The notes below the pieces were generated by a model. It did not search any database and was not told the origin of the DNA. It saw only the letters and a list, made by a program, of their open reading frames with translations. From contig JAKRSF010000005.1 of assembly GCA_022402445.1 (NCBI GenBank), forward strand, positions 1 through 64,000: 64,000 nucleotides of DNA, read 5' to 3'. Origin of the DNA: Cyanobacteriota bacterium. Lineage in GTDB: Bacteria; Cyanobacteriota; Cyanobacteriia; CACIAM-69d. Of this stretch, positions 43,663-52,136 are shown piece by piece; the stretch's first letter is position 1, and each line of letters opens with the position of its first letter. A program made the position numbers and the translations under genes.

Positions 43663-46584
43663 CTACTTCGTCGTCATCGTAAACGCCCCATCCCACTCCT
43701 CCGACGGCGGCGTCGTCAAATAATGCTGACAGCGGCTCAACTGGAGAGATGCCGCCTTATCCCCATGGTCAATCTCCATCACCCGCGCAAATTCCCCCAT
43801 CGCCAGGGCAAACTGCCGATTGAGGTAATACTTACGCCCCTCCGCATAATGGCCCAGGATCTCAATCTTGGAATCCGCGATCGGGCGGGCCAAATCCCCC
43901 TCGCGGATGCCCACCACCTCATAGACCGACACGGGGCGATTCTTGCCCTTCACCTTAATGAAATCCAGCTCCCGCGCCCAAAGCTTCTCGGGGCCGCATT
44001 TGAGGTAGGTGCTCTCACTAATCAAAATATCGCAGCCGTACTGTTTAGTTGCCCCCTCCAGCCGGGAGCCGAGGTTCACCCCATCGCCGATCGCGGTGAA
44101 CTCCATCCGCCGACTCGAGCCAATGTTGCCGCTGATTACCTCATCGGAATGGAGGCCAATGCCAATGCTGATGGGGCTCTTATCCATGGAAATGCGGCGA
44201 TTATTAAAGTCCACCAGCCGATGGCGCATGTCCACCGCCGTTTGCACCGCCATCCAGGCGTGGTCCTCCAGGGGCAGCGGCGAGCCAAAGACCGCCATGA
44301 TCGCATCGCCGATGTATTTATCCAGGGTGCCCTTGTGCTTGAAGACCGCATCCACCATGGATTCGAAGTACTCGTTGAGCATGGCCACCACCTCTTCGGC
44401 GGTCATGGATTCCGTCAGGGTGGTGTAGCTGCGGATGTCCGAGAACAGGACCGACACTTCCTTGCGATCGCCCCCCATCTTGGTTTCGCCGCTGGCCAGA
44501 AGCTGCTCGGCGAGCTCCTGGGTCATGTAGCGATACATGGTGCTCTTGAGGCGTTTTTCGTCGCTGATGTCCTCCATGACAATCAACGCGCCGCGCACCT
44601 GGGTAGGATCCGTTGCATCCGCGATCGAGTTCAGGGACAGGTTGACGCTATGTTCCGTTTCCGGCTCCGGCTCGGGCTCCGGTTCCGGCGCGGGGGGCGG
44701 GGCCTCGGCCCACAGGTCATCGAGATCCCCTGGGGCCGCCGCTGGCGGGGCCGCCGCTGGTGCGGAAGCGGTCGCCGGGGCGGGGGTGGCCTTAGCCGCG
44801 CCAGAGCCCCCCAGGAGTGACGGCAGCAGGGTTTGGTCGGGATAGTATTGCTGGCGGTTGCGCTCATCGCCGGACAGGGCCGCCCCGAGCCATTGGGAAA
44901 AGCGATTTTCCGCCTGGGATTCTTCCTTGTCCTTGATCCGCAGGGTCTCGGCGATCATCAACCCTTCGATCACATCCTCCGGCGCGAGGCCCAGCAGTTC
45001 CTTCGCCCGTTCATTGGCGGCAATGATCCGCCCGTTGCGATCGGTGGAAATGACGCCATCGGAGAGCGATCGCAGGATATCCTTCTGCATTTGCTCCTGC
45101 TGCTTCACCTCCGCGAAGAGCTTGGCATTTTGCAGGGCCACCCCCGCCTGAATATTAAAGGTCTCCATGAAATCCTGATCGCCCCGGTTGAAGCTGGCCT
45201 TCCAGCATTCCGGCGCGTGGGGCCAATCGTTGGGATCATAGGCCCCGTAATCCCCCTGGCGCTTTTTGTTAATGAGCTGGGTGACGCCGATCAAGGCCCC
45301 GTCGGAGTTGAACACGGGCATACACAACATGCTGCACGTGCGGTAGCCGCTCTTGCGATCGGTTTCCTGGGAGGTTTCGGAATCCGGGTGGTCGTACAGG
45401 TCAAAGGGGATCAGCAGGGGCTGCCGCGATCGCGCCACCTGGGCCGCAAAGGACGTGCCATCGACGGGGATGCGGTATTCCATGAGCTGCCCCTGGATGG
45501 GGATTTTGGTCCACAGCTCCTCCTTCACGTCATCGAGCAGCCATAGGGTGCTGCGATCGGCCTGCATCAACTCCTTCGCCTGGTTCATCACGTTGGCGAG
45601 GGTTTCCTCCAGGTCGAGGCTGCTCTTGCTGAGGGCTTCGGTGGCCTTCATCAGGGCGGTGGCGGCCCGCTGGCGCTGGACGGCGGCGTAGAAGGCTTTG
45701 GAGGATTCGAGGATCAGGCGAATCGAGGGGGCAAATTCCAGGAAAACCTGTTCATCGTCTTCGGTGAACCCTGCCAGGTCGATTTTGTCGTCGAGGGCCA
45801 GGTCGGCGCGATCAATCAGATCCCGCTTGAGTTTGTTGATCAGTTGCACCACGGCCACGAGATCCCCGTGCTCATTGAGCAGGGGCATCACCAGCATGGT
45901 GTAGGTGCGGTAGTGGTTTTGCTGGTCGAATTTTTTGGCGGCGGCCGATCGCGGGTCGTCGTAGAAATCGTAGGGAATATTGACGGCGCGGCGGAAGGTG
46001 GCCACCTCCCCGGCGATGCCGACGGTGGCGGGGAAGCGCAGTTCCGGGGCTCCCTTGGCCACCTTGGACCAGAGTTCGTTGCGCTCTTCGTCGAGCAGAT
46101 AGATGGTGGTGCGATCGGCGCTGAGGAGTTCGCCCGTCTTGAGGCTGATGGACTCGAGCATTTCCTCGAGGACCGCCTCAAAGCCCCCCTGGCTGTCGTC
46201 GAGGACATCCAGCATCGAGAGGGTTTGGTTGACGACGCCGAGTTTGGCCTCAACGCCGGAGACCACCTGTTTGAAGGTGTCGCGCTTGAGGGGGGCCAGG
46301 AGGGACTTAAAACTTCCCTTGCGGGCGACGACGAGGCCACCGCCCAGGGAGGAGTCCGATTGGTTGGGGCTGGGGCTTGGGGCGGGGGTTGGGGCGGGGC
46401 TGCTGGGGCTGCCGCTGGGGTTGATATCGACGGTTACGGCGTCGCGATCGCGGGGTTTTACGTTGTGGATTGAGGGTTCATGGGCCGTCGCCTCGCGGGT
46501 GGGTGTCTCAGCAGACACGTCTACGACGGTAGCTTCCAAGACGGGACCGGGCGTGGGGGGTTGTTTGGAAGACGGTGAGGTCAT
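43663..46584 (-). CDS. Adenylate cyclase, GAF-GAF-PAS-cyclase (CyaB type)
   Basis: A 973-residue soluble class III adenylate cyclase. After a disordered N-terminus (1-80) there are two GAF domains (about 130-300 and 320-490), a PAS domain (about 497-680) and the cyclase domain (about 705-885), with a helical TPR-like tail. Metal ligands are D716 and D760; K756 and T830 occupy the purine-selecting positions, and N837 and R841 the transition-state positions. The Thr marks class IIIb, the bicarbonate-responsive group. The first GAF has the NKFDE elements NK250, F273 and D277-E278; in the second the last pair reads DQ. The layout is that of Anabaena CyaB1 and CyaB2, in which GAF domains bind cAMP. 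A Pro/Ala/Glu-rich stretch (598-645) interrupts the PAS. Confidence 0.93.
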   Translation of the reverse strand: MTSPSSKQPPTPGPVLEATVVDVSAETPTREATAHEPSIHNVKPRDRDAVTVDINPSGSPSSPAPTPAPSPSPNQSDSSLGGGLVVARKGSFKSLLAPLKRDTFKQVVSGVEAKLGVVNQTLSMLDVLDDSQGGFEAVLEEMLESISLKTGELLSADRTTIYLLDEERNELWSKVAKGAPELRFPATVGIAGEVATFRRAVNIPYDFYDDPRSAAAKKFDQQNHYRTYTMLVMPLLNEHGDLVAVVQLINKLKRDLIDRADLALDDKIDLAGFTEDDEQVFLEFAPSIRLILESSKAFYAAVQRQRAATALMKATEALSKSSLDLEETLANVMNQAKELMQADRSTLWLLDDVKEELWTKIPIQGQLMEYRIPVDGTSFAAQVARSRQPLLIPFDLYDHPDSETSQETDRKSGYRTCSMLCMPVFNSDGALIGVTQLINKKRQGDYGAYDPNDWPHAPECWKASFNRGDQDFMETFNIQAGVALQNAKLFAEVKQQEQMQKDILRSLSDGVISTDRNGRIIAANERAKELLGLAPEDVIEGLMIAETLRIKDKEESQAENRFSQWLGAALSGDERNRQQYYPDQTLLPSLLGGSGAAKATPAPATASAPAAAPPAAAPGDLDDLWAEAPPPAPEPEPEPEPETEHSVNLSLNSIADATDPTQVRGALIVMEDISDEKRLKSTMYRYMTQELAEQLLASGETKMGGDRKEVSVLFSDIRSYTTLTESMTAEEVVAMLNEYFESMVDAVFKHKGTLDKYIGDAIMAVFGSPLPLEDHAWMAVQTAVDMRHRLVDFNNRRISMDKSPISIGIGLHSDEVISGNIGSSRRMEFTAIGDGVNLGSRLEGATKQYGCDILISESTYLKCGPEKLWARELDFIKVKGKNRPVSVYEVVGIREGDLARPIADSKIEILGHYAEGRKYYLNRQFALAMGEFARVMEIDHGDKAASLQLSRCQHYLTTPPSEEWDGAFTMTTK

Positions 46585-47015
46585 AGATGCGGGGGGTGGA
46601 CGAAGGACGAGGTCGTGGGGGCCGTGCCTAACGCCCTGCGTCCAGAGGACAGGACGTACACGCCCTAGTTTATTGGTGACGTTTGGCTTCCCACAAGGCG
46701 ATCGCGCGATCGCGGGGCGGTGGGACTAGGGCAAGTGAAGGGGGCGAGGGGTTGAATTTTTGTCTCAATCTTAGGATGAATTCCGGGAATTTTCCCGGAG
46801 GGGCTGGGGGGATGGGTCGGGGGGAGGATCCGGAGCGGAGCCGCTGGGAGTTTAGTATGGGCGCAAAGGGAAATTGGCTGTGTGATGGGTTTTACGATCG
46901 CCGGGGACGGTCTTGCCGCTAGGGCACCGTGCCGGGGCGTCCGGATCCAGGCCATGGATGTTGAGAGGATGCCTAGAATTCTAGCCTGCTCCCCTGGGGT
47001 GGATCGGGGCGGTCC
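46585..47015. other. intergenic region between recN and the adenylate cyclase gene
   Basis: About 430 bases. A small inverted repeat (CCGGGAA and TTCCCGG, 46783-46798) sits 200 bases upstream of the cyclase start. Otherwise no gene, tRNA or terminator was recognised. Confidence 0.4.
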
Positions 47016-48836
47016 CTAGGGGGTGGGTTGCCGGAGGCTGGCGGCGCGATCGAGGAGGGAGTCGGCAAAGGCGCTGGCGGCGGCGAGGGTGTGGGCTTCG
47101 TCGGTGCGATCGCCCAGGGCACCGCTGGCGAGTTGGGCCAGTTCGATGCGGCGGCGATCGGGATCGAGCATGGTCAGACGCACGACGGTGCGGACGCTTG
47201 GGCTGGGGTCTGCACCGGGCGGCGGGGGCTGATCGGGGGCGGGATCGGCGGCGGGATCGGGGGTTTGGATGGTGCGTTTATCGACGCGGTAGTGGCGATC
47301 GGCCATGGCGGCGACGATGGGCTGGTGGGTGACGCACAGCACCTGGTGATGCTGGGCCAGTTGGTGCAGTTGTTGGGCGATCGCCTGGGCGACGCGGCCC
47401 GAGACGCCGGCATCAATTTCATCAAAAATCAAGGTTTCCACCGGATCCACCTGGCTGAAGCAGGTTTTGAGGGCCAGGAGAAAGCGGCTCATTTCCCCCC
47501 CGGAGGCGGTGTCCTGGAGGGGTTGGAGGGGTTCGCCCGGATTGGGGCTGAAGCAGTAGATGATGCGATCGCGGCCCTGGGGGGTGGGGGCGATGTCCTC
47601 GAAGGACACCTGGAATTGCACCTGATCCATGCCTAGGGGGGCGATCGCGGCGGTGAGGCGGGCTTCGAGGGTGTGGGCGGCGGTTTGGCGCAGGCTGCGG
47701 AGGCGATCGCAGGCGGTTTCGAGGGCTTGGCGGGTGCGATCGCGCTCCTGTTCTAATTTTTCTAGGGTGGAATTTTGGCCGTCATTGTCCCCCAGCAGAT
47801 TTTCCAGTTCCCGCTGGCGGGCGATCGCATCGGCCAGGTCGGGGCCATATTTCCGGCAGATGATTTTTAGGGTGGCGAGGCGATCGTTGACGGTTTCGAG
47901 GCGCTGGGGATCCCCTTCGAGGTCCGTGCCGTAGCGGTGGATGTCCTGGCCCGCCGCCACCACCTGGGCCAGGGCGCTGCTGACCATTTCGAGGGTGCCC
48001 GCAAGGCGATCGTCGTAGGGCAACATTTGCGAAAGGACCGCTTCCGCCTTGCCCAGCAGGTCGGCGCAGGCGCGATCGTCCCCCTCGCCGCCATAGAGCA
48101 GTTGATACACCTGGTAGCTGTGCTGTTGCAGTTCGACGGCGTGGCTGAGGCGATCGCGCTCCTGGGTCAGTTGGATCAGCTCCTGGGGATCGTCCAACTG
48201 GGCAGTTCGCAGTTCGGTCAATTGAAAGGCTAAAAATTCCCGCTGTTCCTTCTGGGAGGCGATCGCGGTGCGGTGTTGATCGAGGGCCTGCTGGGCGGCG
48301 CGGGCGGCGGCGTGGGCGGTGGCGACGGTTTGGCGCGCCTTGAGGAGTTTCGGGCCGCCGTAGTCATCGAGCCAATCCCGCTGGCAGTTGCCATCCATCA
48401 GGGCCGCCGTTTGCCCCTGGGCGGCGATTTCCACTAGGCGATCGCGCAGGCGCAGGACCGTTGCCTTGGGGGTAATGCGGCCATTGACCCGCAGGCGGCT
48501 GCGAACCGTGGGGCGGCCCTTGGGGCTTTTGGGCTCCGTCAGGGTCAGATCCACCGCGCAGGTGAGGCGATCGCCCGCCACCGCAATTCCGAGCTCTGCT
48601 TCAAGCCACTGGCGCAATTCAGCAGACAGGGCAAATTCCGCCGTGATCGCCGCCGCTGTCGCCCCACTGCGGATACTGCGAACCGTCGTCCGGCCACCGA
48701 GCACCGCATCAATGGCATCGAGCAGAATCGACTTGCCCGCCCCCGTTTCCCCCGTCAGCACATGGAGCCCCCGGCCAAACTCCACCGTCAGGGCATCAAT
48801 CAGGGCAAAATTTTCAATCTTGAGGGACAGCAGCAT
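47016..48836 (-). CDS. recN: DNA repair protein RecN
   Basis: An SMC-like ATPase for double-strand break repair. The 606-residue protein has the Walker A motif TGETGAGKSILLDAI near the N-terminus and a central coiled coil (about 150-390). The C-terminal head carries the ABC signature TASGGEMSRFLLALK and the Walker B DEIDAGVSG. The late loop with Pro-rich insertion (DPAADPAPDQPPPPGAD) is not conserved. The start ATG at 48836 is typical (MLLSLKIENFALID). Confidence 0.97.
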   Translation of the reverse strand: MLLSLKIENFALIDALTVEFGRGLHVLTGETGAGKSILLDAIDAVLGGRTTVRSIRSGATAAAITAEFALSAELRQWLEAELGIAVAGDRLTCAVDLTLTEPKSPKGRPTVRSRLRVNGRITPKATVLRLRDRLVEIAAQGQTAALMDGNCQRDWLDDYGGPKLLKARQTVATAHAAARAAQQALDQHRTAIASQKEQREFLAFQLTELRTAQLDDPQELIQLTQERDRLSHAVELQQHSYQVYQLLYGGEGDDRACADLLGKAEAVLSQMLPYDDRLAGTLEMVSSALAQVVAAGQDIHRYGTDLEGDPQRLETVNDRLATLKIICRKYGPDLADAIARQRELENLLGDNDGQNSTLEKLEQERDRTRQALETACDRLRSLRQTAAHTLEARLTAAIAPLGMDQVQFQVSFEDIAPTPQGRDRIIYCFSPNPGEPLQPLQDTASGGEMSRFLLALKTCFSQVDPVETLIFDEIDAGVSGRVAQAIAQQLHQLAQHHQVLCVTHQPIVAAMADRHYRVDKRTIQTPDPAADPAPDQPPPPGADPSPSVRTVVRLTMLDPDRRRIELAQLASGALGDRTDEAHTLAAASAFADSLLDRAASLRQPTP

Positions 48837-49049
48837 AGGGCCAACGGGGAATGCGCGGAACCAGAACCAGTCAGCGGCCCCCGCAAACCGTTCTAGTCTA
48901 TCGGGGTGCGCCCCTTCGCAAACGTCGCCGCCGCACGGAAGGGGAAACGGGGATTGTTACAATAGTTTTCAATCCAAGGTTTGCATACCTTGACGCCCAT
49001 CCCCCGTTTTCCGATTCGAGCCCCAACCGCGAGCGTTTGCGCCAGCCCC

Positions 49050-51044
49050 ATGAGCGTTTCTCCCCAGCCCTTGACCGCCGCCGCCGTCCGTGAAGTCGGA
49101 GCCAACGGCAGTCCGCGATCGCGCGATCGCGCCCCCCACTACGACCCGGCCACCATCGAAGCCTACTACCGCCGTCGGCCCTTCGCTGCCCTGGGTCGCG
49201 CGATCGCGGTGCTGACCCCCTGCCTGTGGTTTGCCCTCCAGGTGTGGCTCGATCAAAAATTTGGGCGCATCAAAGCCAACGAAAGCCGCCGCGCCCAAAG
49301 CCTGCGGGAACTGCTCACCACCCTTGGCCCCGCCTTCATCAAAATTGGCCAAGCCCTCTCCACCCGCCCCGATCTCGTTTCGCCGGTCTACCTGGAAGAA
49401 CTCACCCACCTTCAGGACCAACTGCCCCCCTTCCCCAACGAAATCGCCTACCGGTTCATCGAAGAGGAACTCGGCGCACACCCCAGCGCTCTCTATGCGG
49501 AACTGAGCCCCAGCCCCCTCGCCGCCGCCTCCCTCGGGCAGGTCTACAAGGGCAAGCTCAAAAGCGGCGAAACCGTAGCCGTGAAGGTGCAGCGCCCCGG
49601 TCTGACAGCCCAGATCGCCCTAGATATTTACCTGCTGCGGCAAATCGCCAAGTGGGCCAAGGCCAATATCCGTCGCCTGCGCAGCGATTTGGTGGCGATT
49701 ACGGACGAATTTGCCGCCCGCATTTTCGAGGAAATGGACTACACCCAGGAAGGCGAAAACGCCGAACGCTTCCGGGATCTGTACGGCCATCTGCCGGAAA
49801 TTTATGTGCCGTCGATCTATTGGGAATTCACGGGCCGCCGCGTTCTGACGATGGAATGGATTGACGGCACCAAGCTCACCAATCTGGAGGCGATCGCGCG
49901 GCAGGGCATCGACGCGGGCCATCTGGTGGAAGTGGGGGTGCAATGCTCCCTGCGGCAGTTGCTCGAACATGGGTTTTTCCATGCGGATCCGCACCCCGGC
50001 AACCTGCTGGCGACCCCCGCTGGAAAATTGGCCTACCTGGACTTCGGCATGATGAGCCAGGTGAAACCCCAGCAGCGCTATGGCCTGATCGAGGCGGTGG
50101 TCCACATGGTCAACCGCGACTTTAGCAATTTGGCGAAGGATTACGTCAAGCTGGAATTTTTGACGGAAGACACGGATCTGGTGCCCATTTCCGCCGCGTT
50201 GGGGGAAGTGTTTGGCAATGCCTTGGGGGCCAGCGTGGCGGAGCTGAATTTCAAGAGCATCACCGATCAGCTTTCGGAGGTGATGTACGAATATCCCTTC
50301 CGGGTACCGGCCTACTATGCCCTGATCATTCGGTCCCTGGTGACGCTGGAGGGCATTGCGATCGGGGTGGATCCGGACTTTAAGGTGTTGAGTAAAGCCT
50401 ATCCCTACATTGCCAAACGGCTGCTGACGGATCCGTCGCCGGAGCTGCGGGCGTCGTTGCAGGATTTGCTGTTCCGCGATGGGCAGTTCCGCTGGAATCG
50501 CCTGGAAAATCTCCTGCGCAATGCCAAGGACAGCAGTGATTACGATTTGAATGAGGGGCTCGATCGCGCCCTGGAGTTCCTGTTTTCCGATCGCGGGGAG
50601 TTCATCCGCGAACAGATTGTGGTGCGGCTGGTGGAAGCGATTGAACAGTCGGGCCAGGGGGCGGTGCGATCGTTTGTGCAAACCTGGGGGCCGCGTCTGG
50701 GCTGGTCGGCTCCGGGGGCGGCGCGATCGCCCGATGGGGAAAATGACGCCCTCCAGCGGCTCCAAAATATCTGGGGTTTGTTGCAGGAGACGCCGGGATT
50801 TGATCGGATGAAGTTTGCCCAAATGCTGGCGAAGCTGTTGGTGCGGCCCGAAACCCAGCAGATGGGGCAGCAAATTGCCGGGGAACTGGCCCAGCGGGCG
50901 ATCGCGCGGTTCGTGCGGGATGTGCTGCTGCGGGACAATCCGGAGGCGATCGCGGCGGGGCGACCCAGACCGGGGGGATATCCGGGGCGATCGCTGCCCC
51001 CGGCGGCCCTGGGGATGGGAGGATCCTCAACCCCCTGGCCCTAG
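49050..51044 (+). CDS. AarF/ABC1/UbiB family kinase-like protein
   Basis: A 664-residue atypical kinase of the ABC1/UbiB family. Conserved elements include GPAFIKIGQALSTRPDL, the Ala-rich loop AAASLGQVYKGKLKSG, the Lys in VAVKVQRPG, HADPHPGNLL and the metal-binding DFGMM. The C-terminal third is helical and variable, with Gly/Pro at the end. Cyanobacterial and plastid members act in quinone, tocopherol or carotenoid lipid metabolism; the target here is unknown. The ATG at 49050 is preferred over the TTG at 48981. Confidence 0.9.
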   Translation: MSVSPQPLTAAAVREVGANGSPRSRDRAPHYDPATIEAYYRRRPFAALGRAIAVLTPCLWFALQVWLDQKFGRIKANESRRAQSLRELLTTLGPAFIKIGQALSTRPDLVSPVYLEELTHLQDQLPPFPNEIAYRFIEEELGAHPSALYAELSPSPLAAASLGQVYKGKLKSGETVAVKVQRPGLTAQIALDIYLLRQIAKWAKANIRRLRSDLVAITDEFAARIFEEMDYTQEGENAERFRDLYGHLPEIYVPSIYWEFTGRRVLTMEWIDGTKLTNLEAIARQGIDAGHLVEVGVQCSLRQLLEHGFFHADPHPGNLLATPAGKLAYLDFGMMSQVKPQQRYGLIEAVVHMVNRDFSNLAKDYVKLEFLTEDTDLVPISAALGEVFGNALGASVAELNFKSITDQLSEVMYEYPFRVPAYYALIIRSLVTLEGIAIGVDPDFKVLSKAYPYIAKRLLTDPSPELRASLQDLLFRDGQFRWNRLENLLRNAKDSSDYDLNEGLDRALEFLFSDRGEFIREQIVVRLVEAIEQSGQGAVRSFVQTWGPRLGWSAPGAARSPDGENDALQRLQNIWGLLQETPGFDRMKFAQMLAKLLVRPETQQMGQQIAGELAQRAIARFVRDVLLRDNPEAIAAGRPRPGGYPGRSLPPAALGMGGSSTPWP

Positions 51045-51158
51045 GAGGATCGTAGGGGTGAATTGGGGGGGCGTTCGGCCACCGGCCGGGGACAGGGCGT
51101 AAAATTTTTTCGGAGACCTCGCCCTGCCCACCCGTTGAGATAAGAGACATATCATTTC

Positions 51159-51911
51159 ATGATCTATCCCCCTATCACCCCCCAAAATCTTCCAATCCTG
51201 CACCGTTTTTCTGGCCCCTCGACCTTCGCCCATCCCTGGCGCGCGATCGCGGGGATCCTCATCACCCTCGTCGCCACGATTGGCACCTGGCTGGGCAGCG
51301 CCGCCCCCGCGATCGCCACGGGCGTGTACGAAATGCCCCCCCTAGAGGCCGACACCCTGGTGATCGACGAGGCCAAACTCTTTAGCCGCATCAACAAGGG
51401 CAACCTGGAACGGGGCCTGCGAGACATCGCCGACGACACCGGCGTTACCGTGCGGTTCGTCACCTTCCGGCGGCTGGACTACGGCGAAACCATCGACAGC
51501 TTCAACGACGAACTCTTTGAAACCTGGTACCCGGACGCCGAAACCCAGGCCAACCAAATCCTGATGTCCCTGGATGTGGTTACCAATAATTCCGCCATCC
51601 GCGTGGGGCCGGGGGTGAATGATCGCCTGCCCGCCGCGATCGCCACCAGCATCGCCCAGGAAACCCTGCAAGTGCCCATCCGCGACGGCAACTATAACGA
51701 AGCCTTTCTAGATGCCAAGGATCGCCTCGCCGCCGTCCTCAGCGGCCAAGAGGATCCCGGTCCGCCCGTGGTGGAAAGCAAAATTTCCGTAGAAAGCACC
51801 TATAAAAAAGCCGAAGAGACCGATCGCGGCGGCGCAACCATCATCGTCGTCGTCCTGCTGATCCTGGCGACGGCCATCCCCATGGTTACCTACTACGCCT
51901 ACCAGCGTTAG
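51159..51911 (+). CDS. psb32: TPM domain protein, Psb32-like
   Basis: A 250-residue protein with an N-terminal signal segment (ILITLVATIGTWLGSAAPAIA), a TPM (phosphatase-like) domain and a C-terminal membrane helix (TIIVVVLLILATAIPMVTYY). The TPM domain starts with LEADTLVIDEAKLFSRINKG and includes VRFVTFRRLDYGETIDSFNDEL and MSLDVVTNNSAIRVG. This is the layout of cyanobacterial Psb32, which protects and helps to repair photosystem II. The symbol is given on sequence pattern alone. A strong terminator follows. Confidence 0.85.
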   Translation: MIYPPITPQNLPILHRFSGPSTFAHPWRAIAGILITLVATIGTWLGSAAPAIATGVYEMPPLEADTLVIDEAKLFSRINKGNLERGLRDIADDTGVTVRFVTFRRLDYGETIDSFNDELFETWYPDAETQANQILMSLDVVTNNSAIRVGPGVNDRLPAAIATSIAQETLQVPIRDGNYNEAFLDAKDRLAAVLSGQEDPGPPVVESKISVESTYKKAEETDRGGATIIVVVLLILATAIPMVTYYAYQR

Positions 51912-51944
51912 GCCCGTCGGCCCCGTGGGGCCACACCCGTCCGG

Positions 51945-51973
51945 CGAGGGAGATCCCATCCCTCGTTTTTTTT
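51945..51973 (+). terminator. Rho-independent terminator after psb32
   Basis: CGAGGGA and TCCCTCG form a 7-bp stem around a 7-base loop, followed directly by eight T. It lies 33 bases after the stop at 51911. Confidence 0.88.
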
Positions 51974-52136
51974 GCCCCATGGTCCGCCCCAGAACGGGCC
52001 TAGGGCTTCCCGAACGGAACTTTTTGGGGGGTGATACGGTGGCAAGGAGAGGGGCCGGGGCGATCGCACCCCACCCCAGCCCCCCAGCCCCGTCCCGCCG
52101 CCCCCTCGACCCGCACCCCGGTTTCGGTCCTACCCT

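Noticed and set aside
43723-44820. Plus-strand frame of 365 codons over the cyclase gene
   Set aside because: Antisense to the conserved cyclase domain, no domain of its own.
46783-46798. CCGGGAA-TT-TTCCCGG as a recN terminator
   Set aside because: There is no T-run on the minus strand and the loop is too tight; a DNA site or chance is more likely.
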